Shown: in pieces, positions 10,463 to 21,568 of the stretch
Layout: each line of letters begins with the position of its first letter
Numbering within the stretch: the first letter of the stretch is position 1
NCBI GenBank assembly: GCA_030803735.1
Contig: JAURUC010000001.1
Coordinates: forward strand, 877,501-941,500
Reading direction: 5' to 3'
DNA from: Actinopolyspora lacussalsi
GTDB lineage: Bacteria; Actinomycetota; Actinomycetes; Mycobacteriales; Pseudonocardiaceae
DNA: 64,000 nucleotides
The notes under the pieces: model-generated
Databases searched by the model: none
What the model was told of the DNA's origin: nothing
The model's input: only the letters and a program-made list of their open reading frames with translations
Made by a program: the position numbers and the translations under genes

Positions 10463-11245
10463 TTTCCGTGCGTTATCGTGCGATCTCCATCGCTCCACGG
10501 GCTGTGCGAGGTGCTCTGCGAGAGACGAAGGTGGTGCTGCTGGTCGTTCCCGGGGCCGACAGCGACAGCCCTCGGTCCATGAGCAGGATGATCACGGCGG
10601 CCGGAGGTTCGGACCGGAACGCCGTGGCTGACCGAGAGCTTCACGGATCCGGACAGGGCAGCACGGCTGCGTGAACTGGCGACCCGGCTGTTGCCTGCCG
10701 GGGCGCGGCTTCCCGTCACCTCCGCTCCGGGAGAGTTGGCCGGCGGACTGATGGACCCGCTGACGCTGCTCGACCCCCGCACCAAGGAACCGAAGGCCGG
10801 ACGACAGGAGCGCGACGCCGCCCTCGCCGGGCTGCATGCGAACGGCTTCGTGCGGATCTCGCCGGATTTCGCCCCCGCACGGTTGGCCGTGGTGCTCACC
10901 GGCGGCGGCGAGTCACGGGACACCACAGGAGTACTACCGCGTCTCGCGGCGAGGCTGGATCGAGGTGGTGCCGGTGCGGTACTGGCCGGGCGGTCCGGTT
11001 CCGCGGAGGGCAATGCCGCGGTCGGCATAGCCAGGGCCGACACCTCGATCGCCGCTGCCCTGTCCACGGTCGACAACGCGGAGACCACCGCGGGCCGCGT
11101 GGCCACGTCACTCGCGCTGGAAGCAGAACTTCGGGATCGAGTCGGACACTACGGTTCCGGGGCGGGCGCGGAAGGACAGGTTCCGGAGCGGGTCTGCGGC
11201 GAAGCCGCACGCGCCGAACATCCCGCCGAGTGCCCCGAGCAGTAG
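10459..11245 (+). pseudogene. Decayed steB/mctB (copper transporter/SteB family)
   Basis: The frame beginning GTG 10459 reads MISVRYRAISIA and then jumps to PRAVRGALRETKVVLL. Intact family members have about 60-65 residues between these points, comprising the signal/transmembrane helix and the coiled-coil. After ...ITAAGG (about 10606) the homology moves to the +1 frame (TGTPWLTESFTDPDRAARL) and continues to the typical end (ALSTVDNAETTAGRVATSLAL, GHYGSG). So there is one in-frame deletion plus one single-base insertion or equivalent. MctB/SteB normally spans the membrane and partners SteA. Without the anchor and with the frameshift, no working product is expected. A sequencing error could explain the frameshift but not the deletion. 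Confidence 0.8.
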
Positions 11246-13509
<2,264 letters not shown>

Positions 13510-13652
13510 ACGGTCGGACCGAGACACGCGATTCGCTAACCGGCTGCGGACCGGGACACGCTCGCTTCGTTCGTGCGCGGTCCCGGCCCGGCCTTCCTCG
13601 GCCCGGGGCGCCAAAGCTTCTCGTGGTGCGCTTTCCGGACGAGCCCGTCGTC

Positions 13653-13677
13653 GAGTCCGGCTTTCGGGACCGGACTC
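13653..13677 (+). terminator. Hairpin between pyrG and the NUDIX gene
   Basis: A perfect 8-bp stem GAGTCCGG / CCGGACTC with a 9-base loop lies 143 bases after pyrG, with further CCGG repeats around it. It is a likely terminator, since the next gene has its own ribosome-binding site 59 bases later. Confidence 0.5.
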
Positions 13678-13735
13678 CGGACCGGTAAACAGGATCACCG
13701 AGTGAGAACACCGAGACACTCCAGGAGCGCTCCGC

Positions 13736-14404
13736 ATGTCCGCCGATCCCGAACAGCCCGGCACGCCGATCACCCGTACGAACGGTCGGCACAGCTTCAC
13801 CACGCTGTCGACCTCCGATGTCTACGTGGGCAATATTCTGGCGCTGCGTGCCGACGAAGTCGCCATGCCGGGTGGTGGACGTTCGCGCCGTGAGGTCGTC
13901 GAGCACTCCGGCGCGGTAGCGGTGGTGGCGCTGGACGAGCACGAACGTGTCGTGCTGGTTCACCAGTATCGCTATCCGCTGGATCGCAGACTCTGGGAAC
14001 TGCCGGCGGGCCTGCTGGACGCTCCCGGTGAGCCCCCGCTGCACACCGCTCGTCGGGAACTCGCGGAGGAGGTCGGACTCGCCGCCGAGGAATGGTCGGT
14101 CCTCGTCGATGTGGCCGCCTCACCCGGGTTCACGGACCAGTCCGAGCGGGTCTACCTCGCCCGTGGCCTGTCCGAGGTCGCTCTCCCGGAACCCGTGGCC
14201 GACGAGGAGGCGGATCTCGTCGTGCGCCGGTTCGAATTGGATCGCGCCGTCGACATGGTCTTCAGGGGCGAGATCGTCAACGCCCCCGCCGTCTCGGGAC
14301 TGTTGGCGGCCCAGGCGGTGTCGCGGGGACGCGCCGTGCCCAGAAACCCGGACGCCGAATGGGGGGATCGCCCCGTCCGGTTCCCCGCCCGAACCGAGCG
14401 TTGA
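13736..14404 (+). CDS. NUDIX hydrolase, ADP-ribose pyrophosphatase type
   Basis: A 222-residue protein with the NUDIX box starting at GLLDAPGE and ending with TARRELAEEVGL; the REL-EE-G core that binds the catalytic metal is complete. Rv1700, at the same place in mycobacteria, hydrolyses ADP-ribose to AMP and ribose-5-phosphate, and the same activity is inferred here. ATG start with AGGAGC about 8 bases upstream. It is followed closely by xerD, so the two probably share a transcript. Confidence 0.88.
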   Translation: MSADPEQPGTPITRTNGRHSFTTLSTSDVYVGNILALRADEVAMPGGGRSRREVVEHSGAVAVVALDEHERVVLVHQYRYPLDRRLWELPAGLLDAPGEPPLHTARRELAEEVGLAAEEWSVLVDVAASPGFTDQSERVYLARGLSEVALPEPVADEEADLVVRRFELDRAVDMVFRGEIVNAPAVSGLLAAQAVSRGRAVPRNPDAEWGDRPVRFPARTER

Positions 14405-14476
14405 ACACGCTCTACCCGGTTCGGCCCGCACGGCCCCCCGCGCTCGTGTCATGGTGATCCGGGAAGGAGCCCATCG

Positions 14477-15421
14477 ATGCCCGATCTCGACAAACTGCCC
14501 GACGAACTGCGCCGAGTGATCAGAGCTTATCTCGATCACCTCGTGGTGGAACGGGGAACCGCTCCCAGCACGCTGGAGTCCTACACTCGGGACCTGCGTC
14601 GTTACGGCGCTTACCTGTCCGGGGCGGGAATCGTGGAACCGGGCGGAGTTTCGCCCGATCTGGTGGGTGAGTTTCTCGCCACACTGCGCAGGGGTGAGCA
14701 CGATGGCGGGGTTCCGCTCGCGCCCGCTTCCGCGGCCAGAACCATCGTGGCGGTGCGGGGGTTGCATCGCTTCGCTCTCCTGGAGGGATTCACGGCGCGG
14801 GACCCGGCACGTGAGGTGACTCCGCCCGCCCTGCCGCGACGTCTGCCGAAGGCGTTAAGCGTCGACGAGGTCATGCGGCTGCTGGAAACGGGTACTGTCG
14901 AAGGCATGCGCGGATTGCGGGACCGTGCCTTGCTGGAACTGCTCTACTCCAGTGGAGCGCGGATTTCCGAGGCGGTCGGTCTGGACAGCGATGATCTCGA
15001 CGAACGGGAGCGGACCGTCCTGTTCGACGGGAAGGGCGGGGTGCAACGTCGGGTTCCGGTGGGGCGTCCGGCCCTTGCCGCGATCGAGGCATACCGCGTC
15101 CGTTCGCGTCCCGCGCTGGCGAAGCGGGGCAGGGGGGACAGGGCGTTGTTCCTCAATTCCCGCGGCGGCAGACTCTCCCGGCAGAGCGCCTGGAACATCC
15201 TGAAAACCACGGCCGAACGTGCCGGTGTGTCCACTTCGGTCTCGCCACACGTGCTTCGGCATTCCTTCGCGACTCATCTACTGGAAGGGGGAGCCGATGT
15301 GCGGGTCGTGCAGGAGCTGCTCGGGCACTCGTCGGTCTCGACAACTCAGATGTACACAATGGTCACCATGAATACGTTGCGCGAGGTCTACGCCACCACC
15401 CATCCCAGGGCGCGCGACTGA
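14477..15421 (+). CDS. xerD: Tyrosine recombinase XerD
   Basis: A 314-residue site-specific recombinase that resolves chromosome dimers at dif with XerC during division. The N-terminal SAM-like core-binding domain covers about residues 8-105. The catalytic residues are visible: Arg in [13 protein letters not shown], the His-x-x-Arg pair in [12 protein letters not shown], His in [11 protein letters not shown], and nucleophile Tyr in MYTMV. The adjacent parA-scpAB cluster fits a chromosome-segregation role. ATG start with GGAAGGAG upstream. Confidence 0.93.
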   Translation: MPDLDKLPDELRRVIRAYLDHLVVERGTAPSTLESYTRDLRRYGAYLSGAGIVEPGGVSPDLVGEFLATLRRGEHDGGVPLAPASAARTIVAVRGLHRFALLEGFTARDPAREVTPPALPRRLPKALSVDEVMRLLETGTVEGMRGLRDRALLELLYSSGARISEAVGLDSDDLDERERTVLFDGKGGVQRRVPVGRPALAAIEAYRVRSRPALAKRGRGDRALFLNSRGGRLSRQSAWNILKTTAERAGVSTSVSPHVLRHSFATHLLEGGADVRVVQELLGHSSVSTTQMYTMVTMNTLREVYATTHPRARD

Positions 15422-15501
15422 ATTCCACGGGTTCACCCGGCTCCCTGCCGGGTGAGCGAGCGGTACCGCGAGGTGTTTCGTCCGGACAACGGCGATGCGC
15501 G

Positions 15502-15531
15502 TTGCCGCTGCGTGCGCGTGCCGCTTAGGCT
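15502..15531 (+). promoter_or_regulatory. Promoter of the parA-scpAB operon
   Basis: TTGCCG and TAGGCT are separated by 18 bases, close to the actinobacterial vegetative consensus. They lie 55 bases before the parA ATG. Confidence 0.5.
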
Positions 15532-15585
15532 GCGCATCGAACGACGTTTTCGAATGCCGTCGCACACAAAGGAGTCACCACCGCC

Positions 15586-16533
15586 ATGTCGACGCCGCAG
15601 CCCTCCGCCGGTGGGCGGTACCGGGGCGCGGTCGACCTGAGCATCACCCCCGACACTTCGGAACTCGCCAACGGCGACGGAATGGGACCCGATCCCAACG
15701 ACGCGAACATCGGCCCCACCGGTAGGCCGCGTCGACACGTTCCGGAGCCCGCGGTGTTGGACACGCACGGGCCCGCCTCGGTGCTGGCGATGTGCAACCA
15801 GAAGGGCGGCGTCGGTAAGACCACGTCCACGATCAATCTGGGGGCGGCACTCGCCGAGTACGGACGCAAGGTGTTGCTGGTCGATTTCGATCCACAAGGT
15901 GCATTGTCGGTAGGTCTCGGCGTGCAACCGCACCAGCTGGAGCAGACCATCTACAACGTCATCATGGAACGCTCCGCCGAACTCCGCGAGGTGATCAGAT
16001 CCACCAGTGTCTCGGGAATGGATCTGTTGCCGAGCAACATCGATCTCTCGGCGGCCGAGGTCCAACTCGTCGCCGAGGTGGGGCGGGAGCAGGCGCTGGA
16101 GCGTGCCCTGCGGCCGGTGCGCGCGGAGTACGACTTCGTGCTGGTCGATTGCCAGCCGTCGTTGGGGCTGCTGACGGTCAACGCGTTGGCGGCGGCCCAC
16201 GGCGTGATGATTCCGCTGGAGTGCGAGTTCTTCAGCCTGCGCGGAGTGGCATTGCTGATCGACACCATCGAGAAGGTCCGCGACCGGCTGAATCCCGATC
16301 TGGAGATCAGCGGAATCCTGGCGACGATGTTCGATCCCCGCACGCTGCATTCGCGAGAGGTGATGTCGCGCGTGGTGGAAGCGTTCGGGGATATAGTGTT
16401 CGACAGCGTGATAAACCGTACGGTGCGGTTTCCCGAAACCACCGTGGCGGGAGAACCCATCACTCGGTGGGCGCCGCGTTCCTCCGGCTCGAAGGCCTAC
16501 CGTTCGCTCGCCCGCGAGGTCATCGCGCGGTGA
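15586..16533 (+). CDS. ParA-family ATPase (orphan, upstream of scpAB)
   Basis: A 315-residue partitioning-type ATPase. A variable head of about 60 residues is followed by the deviant Walker A motif NQKGGVGKTTS with signature Lys73 and Lys78, then LLVDFDPQGALS and the switch region VLVDCQPSLGLLT. No parB gene follows, so this is the Rv1708-type ParA linked to condensin rather than the ParAB pair near the origin. AAGGAG lies upstream of the ATG. The spacing to scpA is 35 bases, consistent with one operon. Confidence 0.92.
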   Translation: MSTPQPSAGGRYRGAVDLSITPDTSELANGDGMGPDPNDANIGPTGRPRRHVPEPAVLDTHGPASVLAMCNQKGGVGKTTSTINLGAALAEYGRKVLLVDFDPQGALSVGLGVQPHQLEQTIYNVIMERSAELREVIRSTSVSGMDLLPSNIDLSAAEVQLVAEVGREQALERALRPVRAEYDFVLVDCQPSLGLLTVNALAAAHGVMIPLECEFFSLRGVALLIDTIEKVRDRLNPDLEISGILATMFDPRTLHSREVMSRVVEAFGDIVFDSVINRTVRFPETTVAGEPITRWAPRSSGSKAYRSLAREVIAR

Positions 16534-16568
16534 GCCCTGCCGCGAGCCGCTGTTGCTGATGAGGAAAC

Positions 16569-17441
16569 GTGACTGAGGCACAAGCAGCCACCGACTCGGC
16601 GCACGAGATGCCCGAACTGGCCGCCGCTCAGGATTCCCAGAGCGGACGCTTCACAGTACGGCTGGAGAACTTCGAGGGGCCGTTCGACCTGTTGCTGCAG
16701 CTGATCTCGCAGCATCAGCTCGACGTCACCGAGGTGGCACTGCATCGCGTCACCGATGACTTCATCGCCTACACGAAGGAGCTCGGGCAGCGCTCCGAGC
16801 TGGACGAGATCAGTGAGTTCCTCGTCGTGGCGGCCACGCTGCTGGATCTCAAAGCGGCTCGGCTCGTCCCCGCCGCCGAGGTCGAGGACGAGGAGGACCT
16901 CGCCCTGTTGGAGGCCCGCGACCTGCTGTTCGCACGGTTGCTGCAGTACCGGGCCTACAAGCGGGTCGCCGAACTGTTCCGACAGCTCGAAGCCGGGGCA
17001 CTGGGGCGCTACCCCCGGGCGGTCTCGCTGGAGCAGCGCTATCTCGACCTGATGCCGGAAGTGGTTCTCGGAGTGGATGCCGCCGGCCTGGCGGAGACAG
17101 CCGCCGCGGTGTTCCGCCCCAAACCCCCACCGACCGTGTCGCTGGACCACCTCCACCAGCAACGCGTCTCGGTGCGCGAGCACGCGGCGGAGCTGCGGGT
17201 GCTGTTGGCCGAGCGGGGCAGCGCACTGTTCGCCGAGCTGACCGAGCGGTGCGGCACGAGTCTCGAGATCGTGGCCCGGTTCCTGGCGCTGCTCGAATTG
17301 TTCCGCGAGGCGGTGGTCACGTTCGATCAGCCGGAACCGCTCGGGGAGCTCGCGGTCTCCTGGGTGGGCGGCAGCGCCGAACAGGCTCGCGTGGCCGCCG
17401 AGGCCGATCGGGATCGAGACGAGGAAGAGGATTACGGGTGA
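16569..17441 (+). CDS. scpA: Segregation and condensation protein A
   Basis: A 290-residue kleisin that, with ScpB, bridges the heads of SMC and shapes the chromosome. The family hallmark FEGPFDLLLQLISQHQLDVTEV lies near residues 34-55, followed by FLVVAATLLDLKAARL. The acidic tail (DRDRDEEEDYG) is typical. GTG start with GAGGAA upstream. The stop overlaps the scpB start by 4 bases, indicating translational coupling. Confidence 0.95.
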   Translation: MTEAQAATDSAHEMPELAAAQDSQSGRFTVRLENFEGPFDLLLQLISQHQLDVTEVALHRVTDDFIAYTKELGQRSELDEISEFLVVAATLLDLKAARLVPAAEVEDEEDLALLEARDLLFARLLQYRAYKRVAELFRQLEAGALGRYPRAVSLEQRYLDLMPEVVLGVDAAGLAETAAAVFRPKPPPTVSLDHLHQQRVSVREHAAELRVLLAERGSALFAELTERCGTSLEIVARFLALLELFREAVVTFDQPEPLGELAVSWVGGSAEQARVAAEADRDRDEEEDYG

Positions 17442-18091
17442 GTGACGAGAAGCATCCCGATGGTTCCCGTACCGGGGAAGCCGAGGGCGGCGAGGAGACC
17501 GAGCGGGCGGTCGGTACAGGGGAAGGGCGGAGTCGTGAGTGGCCCGCCCTCGACTCCGAGCCCGCGCTGGACGCCGCGCTGGAAGCGGTGCTGCTGGTGG
17601 TCGATGCCCCTGCCGGTGAGGAGCTGCTGGCCGAGGTCCTCGATCAGCCCGTGGATCGGGTCACCACAGCCCTGAGTCGGCTGGCCGAGGGCTACACCAC
17701 GGCGGGAAGTGGTATCGAGCTGCGCAGGGTGGCGGATGGCTGGCGGTTCTACACCCGCGATGTGTACGCTCCCGTCGTCGAGCGATACCTCCTCGACGGG
17801 CAGCGGGCCAAGCTCACCAAGGCCGCGCTGGAGACGCTCGCCGTCATCGCCTATCGGCAACCGGTGACTCGCTCGAAGGTGGCCGCGGTGCGCGGTGTTA
17901 ACGTGGACGGGGTCGTACGTACCCTGCTGGCGCGTGGACTGATCCACGAAGCCGGTACCGACCCGGAATCGGGCGGCACTTCCTACTGCACGACCGAGTT
18001 GTTCCTGGAACGGCTCGGCCTGTCCTCGTTGCGGGAACTGCCGCCGCTGGCCCCCCTGTTGCCCGAAGTGGATGCGATCGACGATGTCTGA
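17438..18091 (+). CDS. scpB: Segregation and condensation protein B
   Basis: A 217-residue winged-helix protein that dimerises on ScpA in the SMC complex. After an acidic head come the ScpB elements LDAALEAVLLVVDAPAGEELLAEVL, GWRFYTR, and the strongly conserved ALETLAVIAYRQPVTRSKVAAVRGVN. The GTG start overlaps the scpA stop (GTGA). A long upstream open frame inside scpA is a shadow. Its end overlaps the pseudouridine synthase start. Confidence 0.95.
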   Translation: MSDEKHPDGSRTGEAEGGEETERAVGTGEGRSREWPALDSEPALDAALEAVLLVVDAPAGEELLAEVLDQPVDRVTTALSRLAEGYTTAGSGIELRRVADGWRFYTRDVYAPVVERYLLDGQRAKLTKAALETLAVIAYRQPVTRSKVAAVRGVNVDGVVRTLLARGLIHEAGTDPESGGTSYCTTELFLERLGLSSLRELPPLAPLLPEVDAIDDV

Positions 18092-18857
18092 ACCGCACGA
18101 CCCGACGAGCCGGAACAGCCGGGACGCGGAAGGCGTCCGGCTGCAGAAAGTGCTTTCCAAGGCGGGCGTCGCCTCACGCCGCGCCGCTGAGGAGATGATC
18201 GTCGAGGGCCGTGTGGAGGTCGACGGTGCTCCGGTCACCACGCTCGGTGCCAGGGTGGATCCGGCCACCTCGGTCATCCACGTGGACGGCAGCAGGGTCG
18301 TGGTCGACAACGAAGCCACCCATCTGTTGCTGAACAAGCCCACGGGCATTCTGTGCAGCATGTCCGACGACCAGGGGCGGCCCTGCATCGGTGACTACCT
18401 GCCGAAGCGGGAGGGCAAGCTCTTCCACATCGGGCGGCTGGACTTCAACACCGAAGGGTTGCTGCTGATCAGCAACGACGGTGATCTCGCCAATCGACTG
18501 ATGCATCCCTCCTACCGGGTTCCCAAGACCTATCTCGTCGAGTTGCAGGGGCCCGTTCCCAAGGATCTGGGACGCACCGTCAAGGCCGGTCTGGAACTCG
18601 AGGACGGGCTCGCCAGCGTTGATTCCTTCCGCTTCGTCGACACGAACCAGAAGGGGACCCGGGTGTTGGCACAGGTGGTGCTGCACGAGGGACGCAAACG
18701 AATCGTCCGCAGACTGTTCAAGGCCGCGGGCTACCCGGTGCAGCGACTGGTCCGGACCGGTGTCGGCGAAGTGCGGCTGACCAATGAACGCCCGGGGGCG
18801 ATCCGGCCGCTGGACAACAAGGAACTCGGCTCGCTCTACCGCGCGGTCGGCCTGTGA
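18084..18857 (+). CDS. 23S rRNA pseudouridine synthase, RsuA/RluB family
   Basis: A 257-residue protein with an N-terminal S4 domain (VRLQKVLSKAGVASRRAAEEMI) and a RsuA-type catalytic domain whose aspartate lies in GRLDFNTEGLLLISND. Members next to scpAB usually modify the 23S rRNA peptidyl-transferase region (RluB-like); the exact target is inferred. ATG 18084 overlaps the scpB stop by 8 bases; an in-frame ATG at 18072 is the alternative. It is last in the parA-scpA-scpB unit before the reverse-strand antiporter pair. Confidence 0.9.
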   Translation: MSEPHDPTSRNSRDAEGVRLQKVLSKAGVASRRAAEEMIVEGRVEVDGAPVTTLGARVDPATSVIHVDGSRVVVDNEATHLLLNKPTGILCSMSDDQGRPCIGDYLPKREGKLFHIGRLDFNTEGLLLISNDGDLANRLMHPSYRVPKTYLVELQGPVPKDLGRTVKAGLELEDGLASVDSFRFVDTNQKGTRVLAQVVLHEGRKRIVRRLFKAAGYPVQRLVRTGVGEVRLTNERPGAIRPLDNKELGSLYRAVGL

Positions 18858-18921
18858 CCAGACCGGGGCGCCTGTGACCAGGTCGGTGCGGTGCCCGTTC
18901 GGTAGGCGTCGCCCGACCCTC

Positions 18922-20097
18922 TCATCGCCGCGCCTGCCGTAGCGTCACCAGCCGCTGCGCCACCGGTTCCACCACACGGGCCGCCACCGGGCCGAGGACT
19001 GCCATCAGCAGCACATAAGCGGTGGAGAACGCCGCCAGCTCACCGGTGACCGCTCCGGAACCCACTGCCAGGCCCGCGATGACTATGGAGAACTCGCCGC
19101 GGGCCACCAGGGCGGCCCCAGCACGGGCCCGCCCCATCCGCCTGATGCCCTGTGAGCCCGCGGCGAACCAGCCGGTGGCGAGTTTCGTGATCGTGGTCAG
19201 CAGTGCCAACAACAGCGCGAACGGCAGCACCGGCGGAATCGCGGACGGATCGGTGTTGAGGCCGAACACGACGAAGAACACCGCCGCGAACAGGTCGCGC
19301 AGCGGGGCCAGTGTTCGGGTGGCGTTGGCCGCGGTAGACCCGGATATGGCGATGCCCAGCAGGAAGGCGCCCACCGCCGCCGAAACCTGCAGCTGGGCCG
19401 CCAAGCCGGCCACGAGCAGCGCCGCCCCGAGCAATCGGAGCAGGAACACCTCGGGATCCGGGCTGTCAACCAACGCCGAGACGTAGCGTCCGTAACGCAG
19501 CGCCAGCACCAGCACCAGAGTGATCACCAGGACGGACACACCGACCGCACCGAGACCTCCCAGAAACCCCACCCCGGCGAGCAGGGCGGTCAGGATCGGC
19601 AGGTAGATGGCCATGGCCAGGTCCTCGAACACCAGTATCGACAGCACCACCGGTGTCTCACGGTTGCCCAGCCTGCCCAGGTCCCCCAGGACCTTCGCCA
19701 CGATCCCCGACGAGGAGATGTAGGTGACACCGGCCAGTACGATCGCCGCGATCGGGCCCCATCCCAGCAGCAGTGCCACGGCGGCGCCCGGCGAAGCGTT
19801 GAGAACCACGTCGACGAGCCCCGCCAGCCAGGAACGGCGCAACCCCGTGACCAGCTCACTCGCCGAGTACTCCAACCCCAGCAGCAGCAACAGCAGGACG
19901 ACCCCGATCTCCGAGGCGATCTCGGTGAACGGTTCGATGCCGCCCAGCGGGATCAGCCCGCCCTGCCCGAAGGCCAACCCGCCGAGCAGATACAGCGGGA
20001 TCGGCGATATACCGATGCGCCAGGCGAGTCGCCCGAGCACCCCCAGACCGAAGAAGACAGCTCCCAGTTCGATCAGCGTGATCGCAGTGTGTTGCAC
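18922..20097 (-). CDS. CPA2 cation/proton antiporter (KhtU/KefB-like)
   Basis: A 391-residue membrane protein with about 12 hydrophobic helices spanning the whole chain and no C-terminal RCK domain. The core matches monovalent cation:proton antiporter-2 members (LLGGLAFGQGGLIPLGG, LLLLLGLEYSASELV, LVFEDLAMAIYLP, GAFLLGIAISGS). Such proteins export K+ or Na+ in exchange for H+. It follows its likely regulatory subunit (20202-20684) on the same strand, the KhtT-KhtU arrangement known in Bacillus. GTG start with GAGAGGAA upstream. The pair interrupts the rluB-cmk order seen in mycobacteria. Confidence 0.85.
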   Translation of the reverse strand: MQHTAITLIELGAVFFGLGVLGRLAWRIGISPIPLYLLGGLAFGQGGLIPLGGIEPFTEIASEIGVVLLLLLLGLEYSASELVTGLRRSWLAGLVDVVLNASPGAAVALLLGWGPIAAIVLAGVTYISSSGIVAKVLGDLGRLGNRETPVVLSILVFEDLAMAIYLPILTALLAGVGFLGGLGAVGVSVLVITLVLVLALRYGRYVSALVDSPDPEVFLLRLLGAALLVAGLAAQLQVSAAVGAFLLGIAISGSTAANATRTLAPLRDLFAAVFFVVFGLNTDPSAIPPVLPFALLLALLTTITKLATGWFAAGSQGIRRMGRARAGAALVARGEFSIVIAGLAVGSGAVTGELAAFSTAYVLLMAVLGPVAARVVEPVAQRLVTLRQARR

Positions 20098-20201
20098 CTG
20101 GTTCCTCTCGCCCGCGCGGACGTCGACAGGATCCGTTCAACCTCCGGAATCCGTGGGGCGCCGCCCGAGCATCCCGGCGGGAACGGCCGGTTCGAGTCGA
20201 A

Positions 20202-20684
20202 TCAGCCGTGTTCCATGATCTCGCCGGCTGCGCGCAGACCTTCGGCGGTACCGACGACGACCACAAGGTCGCCGCCCGCGAAGACGAAATCCGGGCGAGG
20301 GGAGGGCAGCACCGACCCGTCCCTTATCACCGCCACTATCGAAACCGAGGTCCGGGTGCGCATCTCGGTCTCGCCGAGCGGGCGCCCGTCGAACGGCGAG
20401 TTGGGCACCAGCGGCAGTTGCCAGGTGGTCACGCCGGTCACTTCGCGCTGTTGCTCGCTGAGCTGCCGCACCAGTTGGGGAGCTCCGAGCAGGTTCGCCA
20501 GCGTGCTGGTTTCCTCCCCGGTGAGATCGGTAGCCGCACAGATCTTGTCCGGGTCCCTGGCATCGGAGACGATCAGCTCCATCCGGCCGTCCCGGTAGGT
20601 GATCACTCCGATGCGGCGCCCGGATTCGGTCGTGAATTCCTGTTGCGTGCCCAGCCCCGGCAGCGGGGTCACGGTGACGTCCAC
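20202..20684 (-). CDS. RCK C-domain regulatory subunit (KhtT-like)
   Basis: A 160-residue soluble protein. The C-terminal half (from about residue 80) is a TrkA-C/RCK_C domain (LGETEMRTRTSVSIVAVIRDG, FVFAGGDLVVVVGTAEGL) that in KhtT binds ligand, or senses pH, to gate the antiporter. The N-terminal half is a KhtT-type regulatory domain. It lies 104 bases upstream of the antiporter on the same strand. No ribosome-binding site precedes the GTG, but a TAAGAT hexamer lies 8 bases upstream. It is transcribed divergently from cmk. Confidence 0.82.
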   Translation of the reverse strand: MDVTVTPLPGLGTQQEFTTESGRRIGVITYRDGRMELIVSDARDPDKICAATDLTGEETSTLANLLGAPQLVRQLSEQQREVTGVTTWQLPLVPNSPFDGRPLGETEMRTRTSVSIVAVIRDGSVLPSPRPDFVFAGGDLVVVVGTAEGLRAAGEIMEHG

Positions 20685-20691
20685 ACGACCG

Positions 20692-20697
20692 ATCTTA
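20692..20697 (-). promoter_or_regulatory. -10 hexamer of khtT (leaderless)
   Basis: On the reverse strand TAAGAT fits TAnnnT and ends 8 bases before the GTG start at 20684. No Shine-Dalgarno sequence lies in between. Confidence 0.45.
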
Positions 20698-20842
20698 AAA
20701 CGTCTCGCGGCTTCGCAGTAGTCGGCCGATCGGTCGTGCGGGACTCGATTGAGTCACCGCGGTCGCGGACAGGCAGAATGAAACATTGTCGGTTAGCCCG
20801 AGCGAGCGACGTGGTCATTCGTTGTCGAGGAGGTCAGTCGAG

Positions 20843-21568
20843 GTGTCCCAGCCCGAGCTCAACGGAATCGTGGCGGTGGACGGGCCGTCCGGAACGGGCA
20901 AGTCCACGGCGGCTCGTGGACTCGCCCACGCGCTCGGCGCTGCTTACCTGGATACCGGCGCGATGTATCGAGCGGTGACACTGGCCGTGCTGCGCGCCGG
21001 GGCGCCGCTGGACGACGCCGCGGAACTCACCCGCGTCGCCCGTGAAGCGCATCTGGTGATGCGCACCGCCCCCGACTCTCCCGGCGTGTCGCTGGACGGA
21101 GCCGACGTGCGAGGGGAGATCCGCGAGCAGGAAGTCACCAAGGCGGTTTCCGCCGTCTCGGCGGTTCCCGAGGTGCGGGAGCTTCTGGTACGGCGGCAGC
21201 GCGCGCTGATCGACACCGCGACACGTCCCAGCGGGGGGATCGTGGTCGAGGGACGTGACGTGGGCACCGTCGTGGTGCCCGAGGCGGGCCTGAAGGTGTA
21301 CCTGACCGCCTCGGCGGACGCCCGGGCCCACCGCCGCACCGCCCAGGACGCGGCCGAGGGACGCCCGGCGGACCGCGACCTGGTGCACGCCGACGTGCGA
21401 CGCAGGGACACGCTCGACTCCAACAGGTCCGTCGCACCGCTTCGAATGGCCGAGGACGCGGTTTCGCTGGATACGACCGAGCTCTCGCTGGAACAGGTGC
21501 TGCGGCGGTTGCACGAGTTGGCAGTCGCCCGCGGGCTGCTGGTCACCAACGAGCGAGCCGGACGATGA
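20843..21568 (+). CDS. cmk: Cytidylate kinase
   Basis: A 241-residue nucleoside monophosphate kinase that phosphorylates CMP and dCMP. The Walker A loop GPSGTGKS is at residues 14-21, followed by LGAAYLDTGAMYRAVTLA (CMP-binding) and GIVVEGRDVGTVV. GTG 20843 was chosen because GAGGAGG lies nine bases upstream; the longer frame from 20786 would run back past that site. It overlaps plsC by 4 bases, giving a tight cmk-plsC-der operon. Confidence 0.94.
   Translation: MSQPELNGIVAVDGPSGTGKSTAARGLAHALGAAYLDTGAMYRAVTLAVLRAGAPLDDAAELTRVAREAHLVMRTAPDSPGVSLDGADVRGEIREQEVTKAVSAVSAVPEVRELLVRRQRALIDTATRPSGGIVVEGRDVGTVVVPEAGLKVYLTASADARAHRRTAQDAAEGRPADRDLVHADVRRRDTLDSNRSVAPLRMAEDAVSLDTTELSLEQVLRRLHELAVARGLLVTNERAGR

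Noticed and set aside
15422..15585. parS sites near parA
   Set aside because: No GTTTCACGTGAAAC-like sequence was seen here or elsewhere in the window, and no parB gene follows.
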